A stretch of 13,967 bases of DNA from Bacillota bacterium (lineage in GTDB: Bacteria > Bacillota > Clostridia > Christensenellales > CAG-138), in contig JAEXFV010000014.1 in NCBI GenBank assembly GCA_023451115.1, forward strand, positions 1-13,967. Direction: 5' to 3'. Under the pieces are notes generated by a model. The model made no database searches and was not told the origin of the DNA. It was given only the letters and a program-made list of their open reading frames with translations. Within the stretch, counting starts at the first letter, position 1. The number at the start of each line of letters is the position of its first letter. The position numbers were made by a program, and so were the translations under genes. Of this stretch, positions 6,353 through 12,660 are shown one piece after another.

Positions 6353-7557
6353 AGGTTGTAGGGGTGCTGCTTTGTGCAGGCCGCTCTGAGCGCATGGGGT
6401 TTGATAAGCTGACCCATCTGCTGCCCGGGGGAGAAACCCCCATCTCCCGCAGCGCTAAGGCGCTGCAGGCAGGCGGCGTGGAGGAGCTGATCCTGGTGGC
6501 AAACCAGGCCACTGCGCCCTATGCGCTTGCAGCCGGAGAGGAAACCGGGCTACCCTGCCAGGTGGTCACCGGCGGGGCGGAGCGGCAGGATTCGGTATAC
6601 CAGGGGCTGCTCCATGCCCAAGGGGCGCAAATCGTGGTGATTCACGATGCAGCCCGCTGCCTGGTGGAACCTGCTATCGTCAGCAGCAGCATACACAGCG
6701 CCCAACGCTATGGCAGCGGCATTGCCGCCATCCCCGCCCAGGACACGGTGCTGCGCCAGGGAGCCCAGGGCATTTCTTCACTGCCCCGCCAGGAGCTGTT
6801 ATGCATGCAAACGCCCCAAACCTTTTGTTATGAACAGATTTTACAGGCCTATGAACAAGGGCGCCGGCAGGGGCTGCAGGTTACCGACGACTGCGCCCTG
6901 TACCTGGCCGCAGGATATATCCCGCATTTTGTAGCGGGCAGCCCCAAAAACCGCAAACTTACCACCCCTGAGGATTTTCTGTGGCTCAACAGCTGCCTAC
7001 CCTCTCCCTGGACGGAGGGGCTGGAAGCGCTGGCGCCCTCCTGCCGTTGCAAAGGATATGCCCTGGGCTGCGGAGAAGATGTACACCTGCTCACACCCGG
7101 CCGCAAGCTGATACTGGGCGGGGTGTCCATCCCCTATGAAAAGGGGTTGCTTGGTCATTCCGATGCGGATGTGTTGGCCCACGCCATCACCGACGCCATA
7201 CTGGGCGCTGCTTGCCTGGGGGACATTGGGCGCCTATTCCCGGATACAGACGCCGCCTATGCCGGTGTTTCCAGCCTGCTGCTCCTTACCCGGGCCATGT
7301 CCAGGTTGACACAGGCAGGGTTTCGCCTTTCCAATGTAGATGCAACCATTGTGGCGCAACGGCCCAAACTGGCCCCCCATATTCCCTTCATGCAGCAAAA
7401 CCTGGCCCAGGCTCTGAGCTGCAGCCCGGAGCAGGTCAGCATAAAGGCTACCACCACAGAGGGCATGGGCCCGGAAGGCAAGGGCCTTTGCATGCGGGCT
7501 ACCGCTGTGGCCTTGCTCAGCCGGGAGGATCGCTGCCCCGGGAACCAACCCTGCTGA
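6349..7557 (+). CDS. ispDF: Bifunctional MEP-pathway enzyme IspD-IspF
   Basis: The 402-residue fusion carries two steps of isoprenoid synthesis. The IspD part (residues 1 to about 225) transfers CMP onto 2-C-methyl-D-erythritol 4-phosphate. The IspF part (about 235-395) makes the 2,4-cyclodiphosphate. IspD motifs are the N-terminal LCAGRSERMGFDK, HDAAR (99-103) and VTDD (178-181). IspF motifs are GCGEDVH with metal ligands D244 and H246, GHSDADVLAHA with H270 and ligand H278, LGDIGRLFPDTD, and KATTTEGMG near the C-terminus. Both halves look active. The enzyme for the intermediate step, IspE, is not in the window. The start overlaps the rqcP stop by four bases, with GGAGGGGG just upstream. Two terminators lie downstream. 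Confidence 0.96.
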   Translation: MKVVGVLLCAGRSERMGFDKLTHLLPGGETPISRSAKALQAGGVEELILVANQATAPYALAAGEETGLPCQVVTGGAERQDSVYQGLLHAQGAQIVVIHDAARCLVEPAIVSSSIHSAQRYGSGIAAIPAQDTVLRQGAQGISSLPRQELLCMQTPQTFCYEQILQAYEQGRRQGLQVTDDCALYLAAGYIPHFVAGSPKNRKLTTPEDFLWLNSCLPSPWTEGLEALAPSCRCKGYALGCGEDVHLLTPGRKLILGGVSIPYEKGLLGHSDADVLAHAITDAILGAACLGDIGRLFPDTDAAYAGVSSLLLLTRAMSRLTQAGFRLSNVDATIVAQRPKLAPHIPFMQQNLAQALSCSPEQVSIKATTTEGMGPEGKGLCMRATAVALLSREDRCPGNQPC

Positions 7558-7681
7558 TGTTTGAAGCGGGAGTTTTCACCAGGCGCTCTCATAGGCTCCC
7601 TCAATCGAACAAATTTTCCTATCCCTTTGATTTGGGAAATTTATCATGCCGCTATCAGAAAGCCGGCGCTTTGCCGCCTTC

Positions 7682-7718
7682 CCCCGGAACCGAAATGGTT
7701 TCGGGGCATTTTATTTTG
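7682..7718 (+). terminator. Rho-independent terminator of the ispDF unit
   Basis: CCCCGGAACC (7682-7691) pairs with GGTTTCGGGG (7697-7706) with a single G-U pair and a GAAAT loop. The tail is CATTTTATTTTG. Confidence 0.82.
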
Positions 7719-7744
7719 TTCATTCAGGCAACACCCCCTCTTGC

Positions 7745-7776
7745 CCAAAGGCAATACGTCATTCCTTTGGTTTTTC
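7745..7776 (+). terminator. Second terminator of the ispDF unit
   Basis: CCAAAGG (7745-7751) pairs with CCTTTGG (7764-7770), extended by AAT with ATT across one bulged C, with loop ACGTC. A TTTTT tract follows at 7771. Confidence 0.7.
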
Positions 7777-7826
7777 CTTCCCAATCTTCTATAAAATTTT
7801 GAAATAGAAAAGTTTTCCATACCGGG

Positions 7827-7855
7827 TTGAATCAGCAGATATCCTGTGGTATCCT
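7827..7855 (+). promoter_or_regulatory. Promoter of the 7945 gene
   Basis: TTGAAT (7827-7832) and TATCCT (7850-7855) are 17 bases apart, and TGG directly before the -10 gives an extended -10 element. Transcription would start near 7862, just before the LexA-type box. Each hexamer alone is a four-of-six match, so confidence is moderate. Confidence 0.5.
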
Positions 7856-7865
7856 ACTATTATTA

Positions 7866-7877
7866 GAACATTTGTTC
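7866..7877. promoter_or_regulatory. LexA-type SOS box
   Basis: GAACATTTGTTC fits the Gram-positive LexA core GAAC-N4-GTTC exactly. Outside the core it differs from the B. subtilis consensus at several positions. It lies a few bases after the predicted transcription start, where LexA would block expression. It is the only such site I noticed. Confidence 0.55.
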
Positions 7878-7901
7878 GATTTATTTCATCAACAAGCAGG
7901 G

Positions 7902-7944
7902 AAAGGAGGCGCAAAAGGGTATTCTATCCTTTTGCAAAGAGGAG
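7902..7944 (+). promoter_or_regulatory. Hairpin-split ribosome binding site
   Basis: A perfect AAAGGAGG (7902-7909) lies 35 bases before ATG 7945, too far to act on it directly. Between them GCAAAAGGGTA (7911-7921) and TATCCTTTTGC (7925-7935) form an 11-bp hairpin with a TTC loop (one G-U pair). If folded, it leaves about 10 bases between the strong site and the ATG. A second stretch AGAGGAG (7938-7944) abuts the ATG and would better serve TTG 7954 (9 bases). Confidence 0.45.
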
Positions 7945-8433
7945 ATGACGGTATTGGAGATGCGCCGCATGGTAAACAAAGAGCTGTTAAACTACTGTGT
8001 CAGCAAAGAGCGGCTGATCGCGTTCCGGCAACGGGGCCTGCGGCAGCGGAGCACCTGTGGCAGGGCTTCCCTGGCCCCGGGGAAGGACCCTACTTCCGGC
8101 GCGGCGCTGGCCTATTTGGAGCCCCCCAGCGCAATTCGCAAATCCCAGGCCTGGGTATGGGCCATTGAACAGGCATATGAAAGCTTAAAGTGCTGTTCCC
8201 CGGAACGGGCGCGGCTGATGGTACGCCTTTACGGGCTGGATGGCAAGCTGCCCGCCCTGGAGCGGCGGGGATGGCGTGTGCATTTGATGGAGGAATTCAA
8301 CATCAGCGAACCCAGCTTGTACCGCTGGCGAACGGATATCCAGCAGGCAGTGCTGGCGGGGGCAGTACAGGCGGGGGTGCTATCCCCCTACCCAGTCAAG
8401 GACATGCCAGGAGGAAGCGTCGTAGGAATTTAA
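7945..8433 (+). CDS. Small helix-turn-helix protein, phage-regulator-like
   Basis: I do not firmly recognise this 162-residue protein. Its C-terminal half resembles the region-4-like helix-turn-helix of small phage transcription regulators (RinA/ArpU type). It has an ERARLMVRLYGL helix, then LMEEFNISEPSLYRWRTDIQ as a likely helix-turn-helix, then AVLAGAVQAGVL. The N-terminal third is basic and rich in Arg, Lys and Gln. There is no membrane segment. The start is uncertain: ATG 7945, TTG 7954, ATG 7960 and ATG 7969 are all in frame, and 7945 is used because the hairpin upstream would bring a perfect binding site to it. It stands alone between terminator pairs, under a promoter with a LexA-type box. 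It could be a prophage remnant or a stress regulator. No other phage gene is visible nearby. Confidence 0.55.
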   Translation: MTVLEMRRMVNKELLNYCVSKERLIAFRQRGLRQRSTCGRASLAPGKDPTSGAALAYLEPPSAIRKSQAWVWAIEQAYESLKCCSPERARLMVRLYGLDGKLPALERRGWRVHLMEEFNISEPSLYRWRTDIQQAVLAGAVQAGVLSPYPVKDMPGGSVVGI

Positions 8434-8458
8434 GGGGAAACTGTGGCGCCGCTACCCT

Positions 8459-8502
8459 CTTTGCCTGGGGAGCGCCCCGCCGGGCGGCAAAGCCGAAACG
8501 GT
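8459..8502 (+). other. GC-rich hairpin downstream of the 7945 gene
   Basis: CTTTGCC and GGCAAAG close a GC-rich stem-loop just after the stop codon, followed by a small CCG-AAA-CGG hairpin and TTTT. It may be a weak first terminator or a stabilising 3' structure. Confidence 0.35.
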
Positions 8503-8590
8503 TTTCATCCCTTCTCACTCACATGCGTCTAGAGTAGAATTGCAGCGAAAGGGCTGGGGCCTTGACCATCCAAGGGCCTTTTGGCAGTCC

Positions 8591-8638
8591 AGGGCCTCTC
8601 TGAAAACCGATGGTTCAGAGAGGCCCTGTTTGTTTTAT
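8591..8638 (+). terminator. Strong rho-independent terminator
   Basis: AGGGCCTCTCTGAA (8591-8604) pairs perfectly over 14 bp with the stretch at 8614-8627, with a 9-base loop and a GTTTGTTTTATG tail. It ends rightward transcription from the 7945 gene. The minus strand has no T-tract after the stem. Confidence 0.9.
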
Positions 8639-8664
8639 GTATTCCATCCCGTTTGTATTTTCAG

Positions 8665-8705
8665 CTCCTCCAACCCCTTAGGCTTGGAGGAGTTTATTCA
8701 TTTTC
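8665..8705 (+). terminator. Second rightward terminator
   Basis: CTCCTCCAA (8665-8673) and TTGGAGGAG (8684-8692) form a 9-bp stem followed by TTTATTCATTTT, which runs into the 3' end of the convergent pseudouridine synthase gene. Confidence 0.65.
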
Positions 8706-10043
8706 CTCCGGGAAATCCAACTCCCAGGGGCAACAAAAAACCTTGCCGTTTAAATACCCAATTGGCCCGTCCTGCGGCAATGCCAGCTCCATTTGGTAAG
8801 AGAGCAGCATCTGCCTACGGGCATGGTAGCGGCGGTTGGCCTCCCGGTCGCCATATTTATCGTCTCCCAACACCGGGCAGCCCAAGTAAGCCAAATGCGC
8901 CCGGATCTGATGGGTGCGTCCAGTGTACAACCGCACTTCCAGCAAGCACAGGGGGCCCTGTGTGTTTTCCACCCGATAGCCTGTTTTCATGATTTTGCGG
9001 CCGGGGCCGGGCGCGCTGAACACCGAGAGTTTGGCTGCCTTCCCATCCTTTTCACAATACTGCGTTATCACATCCTGCTCTTTTGGAGGGCGGCCCACTC
9101 CCACACAGCGGTATGTCTTTTGAATATTTCCCTGGCGCAGCGCCTCATCCAGCGCCTCATAGGCCTGTGGATTGCGGGCGAACAAAATCAATCCCTGGGT
9201 ATTGGCGTCCAGCCGGTGCAACGGATATAGCCGGCCAAAAAGCGGGGTCAGCCTGGCCTCCAGAGAATCTTCTCCCCCATCTGCTGTTACGGCCTCCAGC
9301 CCCGCCCGCTTGGCCACGCACAGCAGGTTTTCATCCTGATACACCCCAACGCATGCCTCCCATGCAGGCAATGCGGCAATTTGTGTGGCAAACCCATTCC
9401 AGGGGCCGCCTTTGGGCAGAGAACAAAAGGTCATCCGTTCTTTCCTGGTAGGGTGTTCCAGCTGCAAAGAATACGCCCACAGGCAAATCTGGTTGCCTGG
9501 CTTTGCCTTTGGATGATACCGTTGATCGTGCAAAATGGGATAACCATGGCTGCTAAGCTGCAAACGGATTTGGTGCTTGCGGCCGGTGTGCAGCGCCACA
9601 TCCAGCAGGGAAAGGCCCTGCTTCACTGCCAGGCGGCAAAAGGAAAGGGATGCTTCTTTCGCCCCAGGGGTTCCCATGGCGGCAATGGCCGCTCCCCGTT
9701 CCCCCTCTTTTAATATCCAATCCTTCCACTGGCCCTGCTGGGGGGCTTCCCCCTCCACAATGGCCACGTAGCGTTTTTTTGCCTGCCGGGCGGCAAATTG
9801 TTCCGTCAGCCGCTTTGCGGCTTTGCTGGTGCGGGCGAATACCATCACGCCCCCCACCGGCCGGTCCAGCCGGTGTACCAGCCCCAGATAAACCGCCCCG
9901 GGTTTTTGATATTTTTCCTTTATATATCCTTTGAGCAACGTCAATACATCCGGATCGCGGGAGCTGTCCTCCTGCACCGGGATGTTTGGCGGCTTTTCCA
10001 CCACCAGAATATGGTTGTCCTCATAAAGTATGGGAATGTTCAT
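8694..10043 (-). CDS. Tandem two-domain RluA-family pseudouridine synthase
   Basis: RluA-type enzymes convert uridine to pseudouridine in rRNA or tRNA. This 449-residue protein contains two complete catalytic modules. Module 1 (about 1-210) has HRLDRPVGG with catalytic Asp60, KRYVAIVEG (90-98) and TGRKHQIR (153-160). Module 2 (about 232-449) restarts with a typical YQDENLLCVAKRAGL entry, then HRLDANTQG with Asp279, KTYRCVGVG (309-317) and TGRTHQIR (374-381). The modules differ clearly and look like two RluA subfamilies rather than a recent duplication. Family members normally have one such domain (about 220-320 residues) with or without an S4 domain. No S4 domain is seen here. The reading frame runs across the junction without a stop. 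The start has AAAAAGG about 10 bases upstream. RNA targets cannot be told from sequence. Confidence 0.94.
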   Translation of the reverse strand: MNIPILYEDNHILVVEKPPNIPVQEDSSRDPDVLTLLKGYIKEKYQKPGAVYLGLVHRLDRPVGGVMVFARTSKAAKRLTEQFAARQAKKRYVAIVEGEAPQQGQWKDWILKEGERGAAIAAMGTPGAKEASLSFCRLAVKQGLSLLDVALHTGRKHQIRLQLSSHGYPILHDQRYHPKAKPGNQICLWAYSLQLEHPTRKERMTFCSLPKGGPWNGFATQIAALPAWEACVGVYQDENLLCVAKRAGLEAVTADGGEDSLEARLTPLFGRLYPLHRLDANTQGLILFARNPQAYEALDEALRQGNIQKTYRCVGVGRPPKEQDVITQYCEKDGKAAKLSVFSAPGPGRKIMKTGYRVENTQGPLCLLEVRLYTGRTHQIRAHLAYLGCPVLGDDKYGDREANRRYHARRQMLLSYQMELALPQDGPIGYLNGKVFCCPWELDFPEENE

Positions 10044-10061
10044 GTTTTACAGCCTTTTTGT

Positions 10062-10083
10062 AAAAAAGGGGCTTTCACCCCTC
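10062..10083 (-). terminator. Terminator of the flippase-methyltransferase operon
   Basis: On the minus strand GAGGGG and CCCCTT flank a TGAAAG loop and run into TTTTTT. It lies between the methyltransferase stop and the pseudouridine synthase start. Confidence 0.75.
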
Positions 10084-10164
10084 TGAAATGCCGCCGCTCT
10101 CTTATTAGCGCAGCGGCTTCTTCTCTATCATCCATATGAATGAGCCAGAACAACTGCTTTCCCG

Positions 10165-11013
10165 CTACCAGCTGGCCCTTCCGGACGCGCCGCAAGGCAG
10201 TACCAACCCTTCCCGGGCAATGGGCAGCCCCACTTCCCCGCTCTCGATGGCCGCGCCTTTGCCTTTGAGGGCTACCTGCAGCAAATCCCGCAGCACAGTA
10301 GGCGCAAGGCCTGTGGTATAGGAATTGATGAGGAAAAAACAGGGGTTGTCCGAAAGAAGGGCCGCAGCCGCTTCCACAAGGGGCCAGAGATCCTGTTCAA
10401 TTTTCCACATTTCCCCGGTAGGCCCCCTGCCATAGCTGGGGGGATCCATCAAAATACCCTCATATTGGTTGCCTCTGCGCTGTTCCCGCAGCACAAATTT
10501 CATGGCGTCGTCCACCAAAAAACGCACCGGCGCGCTTGCCAGCCCGCACTGGCCCAGGTTTTCCTTGGCCCAGGCCACCATTCCTTTTGCAGCGTCCACA
10601 TGCACCACCTGGGCGCCTGCCTGGGCGCAGGCGCAGGTAGCGCCCCCCGTGTAAGCAAAGAGGTTGAGCACCCGTTTGACGGAACGGGTTTTTTTCAGTT
10701 TTTCCTGCATCCAGTCCCAATTCACCGCCTGTTCCGGAAACAGGCCGGTATGCTTGAAGCCTGTGGGGCGCACCAGAAACTGAAGCGATTGATACCGGAT
10801 GCTCCAGCTTTCCGGCAAATCCTTTTGAAATTCCCAATGTCCGCCGCCGGTAGAAGAGCGGTGATACACCGCGTCCACATCTTTTGGTGGAGTCATGGGC
10901 CAAATTGCCTGTGGATCCGGCCGCAGCAAGGTGACATTGCCCCAACGCTCCAGCTTATTTCCGCCGCCTGCATCCAAAATGGCGTAATCTTTCCAACCAT
11001 CCGCTAAATACAT
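10165..11013 (-). CDS. RlmI-like class I SAM-dependent methyltransferase
   Basis: The 282-residue protein belongs to the class I methyltransferases related to the 23S rRNA enzymes RlmI and RlmK. It lacks their N-terminal PUA domain and instead begins with a segment reading DYAILDAGGGNKLERWG. Motif I is VLNLFAYTGG (115-124) with acidic Asp140 after it. The catalytic-type DPPSYGRG loop starts at 190. The C-terminus ends in a short LPCGASGR tail. A nucleic-acid substrate, probably rRNA, is inferred from the DPPSYG motif. ATG 11013 has GGGGAGG at an 8-base spacing, within the last codons of the upstream flippase gene. The gap between the two genes is 3 bases, so they are translationally linked. 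A terminator follows at 10062-10083. Confidence 0.9.
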   Translation of the reverse strand: MYLADGWKDYAILDAGGGNKLERWGNVTLLRPDPQAIWPMTPPKDVDAVYHRSSTGGGHWEFQKDLPESWSIRYQSLQFLVRPTGFKHTGLFPEQAVNWDWMQEKLKKTRSVKRVLNLFAYTGGATCACAQAGAQVVHVDAAKGMVAWAKENLGQCGLASAPVRFLVDDAMKFVLREQRRGNQYEGILMDPPSYGRGPTGEMWKIEQDLWPLVEAAAALLSDNPCFFLINSYTTGLAPTVLRDLLQVALKGKGAAIESGEVGLPIAREGLVLPCGASGRASW

Positions 11014-11016
11014 GGT

Positions 11017-12114
11017 TTATTCCTCCCCTGAACCCAAAGCATCCCCTTTTATCCTTTCGGAGGAACGTTCCTCCCCTGCCCGTTTATGCAGGTTGGGCCG
11101 GAAGCCGTCTATGATCACCGCCACCAATCCCAGCACAATGGTGGCATAATAGGTGATAATACGCCACAACAGCATGGCAGGGAACCGGGCAGCCGCCGTA
11201 AACAGCTGGGAAAATATCATGTAAAACCCGCCTTCGCTGGCAATGGAAGCGCCAGGCAAAGGAATAAAACTCACAGCAATATACAAAAGCCCCTGGAGCA
11301 GCACCACATAGAATAAGGAACGTTGCGCAAAGCCCAGGCCCCGGTAAATAAAATAGGTTACGCACATGTAAGCCATTGCCGCGGCCATTGCCGCCAGCAA
11401 AATAAACAGCATGCCTGTTTTGTTTTGCAGCGCAAATTTTACCGCGCCTTCATAATCGGAGATGGTTTTTTCCCATGTTTCATGCGCTTTTTCCAAACGT
11501 TCCTGTTTTTTAATCAGCTTGTGGCGGAACAGGAAGTTGAGCAGCTTTTCTCCCATGCGAAATACCCAGGCCGGCTTTAAAAACACCAGCGCAGCCAAGC
11601 CAATACAGCCTGCGTTTACAATATAGCCGAATATGAACAGCACCAGCATGGTAGCGCCGCCATCCAAAATGCTGTCGCCAACAAACACCAAACCAAGTGT
11701 GCCCAATATGGTTACGGCAATTTGCCAGGCCAAAAATTTCAACATCAATACGGACGTGGCCGTTCCCACTTTGATGCCCCGCCGCCGCATTTGCAGCACC
11801 TGCATGGGTTGGCCGCCGGACTGGAAGGGGGTAAGGGCGCTGTAAAAAAAGCCAACCATGGTGGTTAAAAGCCCATCGCCCCATTTTTGAGGGATTTTCA
11901 TATATCGGCAGGCAAATTGATACATAGCCGTATCAAAGAAATAATACAACAGCATGCTCACTGCCGCAGCTACAAACCAGGCCGGGGATACATCCTTCAT
12001 TACGGTTGCGATATTATCCACATTGGGATCCAACAACGCAATCACCAATAATACCGCCATGGATAATATCACGATGATAATCTTTTTCCAAATACCTTTT
12101 TGGTTCAATTCCAT
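11017..12114 (-). CDS. Flippase-like membrane protein (LPG synthase TM family)
   Basis: The 365-residue protein belongs to the family sharing the membrane domain of MprF (UPF0104/YbhN, flippase-like domain). A basic N-terminus leads to a helix at about 10-28. Several further hydrophobic segments follow, including ones near 45-65, 85-100, 120-145, 155-180, 230-255, 262-290 and 310-340. The conserved region SALTPFQSGGQP lies near residue 95 and a PLPGASIASEGGF loop near 285. No C-terminal aminoacyl-transferase domain is present, so it is not full MprF. In other proteins this domain moves lipids across the membrane. The lipid here is unknown. The C-terminal tail is hydrophilic. The start has GGAGGGGAGG directly upstream, next to a perfect 10-bp hairpin. 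It is the first gene of an operon with the methyltransferase. Confidence 0.88.
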   Translation of the reverse strand: MELNQKGIWKKIIIVILSMAVLLVIALLDPNVDNIATVMKDVSPAWFVAAAVSMLLYYFFDTAMYQFACRYMKIPQKWGDGLLTTMVGFFYSALTPFQSGGQPMQVLQMRRRGIKVGTATSVLMLKFLAWQIAVTILGTLGLVFVGDSILDGGATMLVLFIFGYIVNAGCIGLAALVFLKPAWVFRMGEKLLNFLFRHKLIKKQERLEKAHETWEKTISDYEGAVKFALQNKTGMLFILLAAMAAAMAYMCVTYFIYRGLGFAQRSLFYVVLLQGLLYIAVSFIPLPGASIASEGGFYMIFSQLFTAAARFPAMLLWRIITYYATIVLGLVAVIIDGFRPNLHKRAGEERSSERIKGDALGSGEE

Positions 12115-12121
12115 TCCTCCC

Positions 12122-12145
12122 CTCCGAAATCACAAGATTTCGGAG
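12122..12145 (-). promoter_or_regulatory. Hairpin adjoining flippase ribosome binding site
   Basis: CTCCGAAATC (12122-12131) and GATTTCGGAG (12136-12145) are perfect 10-bp inverted repeats with an ACAA loop. In the minus-strand message the 3' arm ends in GGAG and is followed directly by GGGAGG and the ATG, so folding would bury part of the ribosome binding stretch. Confidence 0.6.
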
Positions 12146-12450
12146 ATTTCAACAAGGTGATATCACGATTTATCCAGCCCCCTGGGCTTTCAAAATTCAA
12201 AAAGGCCCTATGTGAAACGATTTGCTTTTGCCACCCTCATAGCGTTTTCCGCTGGCATTTCAAGCGCACGAAATACAGGGTTTCTCTGCAACAAACATAG
12301 TCATACTCTACCATGAACGTACCATTGGCGCAAGGCCATACCTCCATAAGGAAATATTAACAATTATTCTTTCCCCGAAACCCCAGGGCTCCAGAGATTT
12401 CATCCGCTCTCTATAGAAAAGCAGGCAGCATGTTATCTTTCACCACAAAC

Positions 12451-12479
12451 TTGCCCGTTGCTTTTTTCAAGGGTATACT
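12451..12479 (+). promoter_or_regulatory. Putative promoter upstream of rarA
   Basis: TTGCCC (12451-12456) and TATACT (12474-12479) are 17 bases apart. Transcription would start near 12486, exactly where the first of several hairpins begins, about 175 bases before rarA. Confidence 0.5.
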
Positions 12480-12485
12480 GAAAGC

Positions 12486-12575
12486 AGGAGCTTTCCCATG
12501 GCTCCTTAGTAAAATCCCCAAACCCTGAGGGGTGCGGGGGAACAGTCAAAGCCCTGGACTCTGACGTCATTTTTT
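12486..12575 (+). other. Structured rarA leader or small RNA candidate
   Basis: Three hairpins follow the promoter. AGGAGC with GCTCCT closes 12486-12506. CCCC, ACCC, GGGT and GGGG nest at 12516-12539. GTCAAAG with CTCTGAC (12545-12565, one mismatch) is followed shortly by six Ts (12570-12575). The last resembles a terminator, so this could be a small RNA of about 90 bases or an attenuated leader. In B. subtilis the 6S-1 RNA gene bsrA lies just upstream of rarA, which makes the position suggestive, but I cannot show 6S features. Confidence 0.3.
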
Positions 12576-12660
12576 GCCGAAATCCTATATCCCGCGAGGG
12601 AGAGGAACGAACAGCCCAGGCCCGTAAACCACCTCTTCATCACGCCTCTGGAGGAAACAG

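Larger units (their letters stand above)
7558..7944. other. 387-bp intergenic region: terminators, then promoter
   Basis: No gene is supported here. The stretch holds an AT-rich hairpin (7611-7642), two terminators (7682-7718 and 7745-7776), and the regulatory region of the 7945 gene with promoter, LexA-type box and a hairpin between two purine-rich ribosome-binding stretches. A second possible promoter is TTGGTT (7767-7772) with TATAAA (7790-7795), also at 17 bases. Confidence 0.7.
12115..12660. other. 546-bp divergent intergenic region
   Basis: No gene is supported between the flippase gene (leftward) and rarA (rightward). It holds a hairpin at the flippase ribosome binding site (12122-12145), a plus-strand promoter (12451-12479), three successive hairpins downstream of it, and a terminator-like structure with six Ts ending at 12575. 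I could not find a convincing leftward promoter for the flippase operon. Confidence 0.65.

Noticed and set aside
12562..12575. TGACGTCA palindrome followed by six Ts as a stand-alone operator or terminator
   Set aside because: An 8-bp palindrome has no loop and cannot form a terminator hairpin by itself. It is better explained as the end of the 12545-12565 hairpin.
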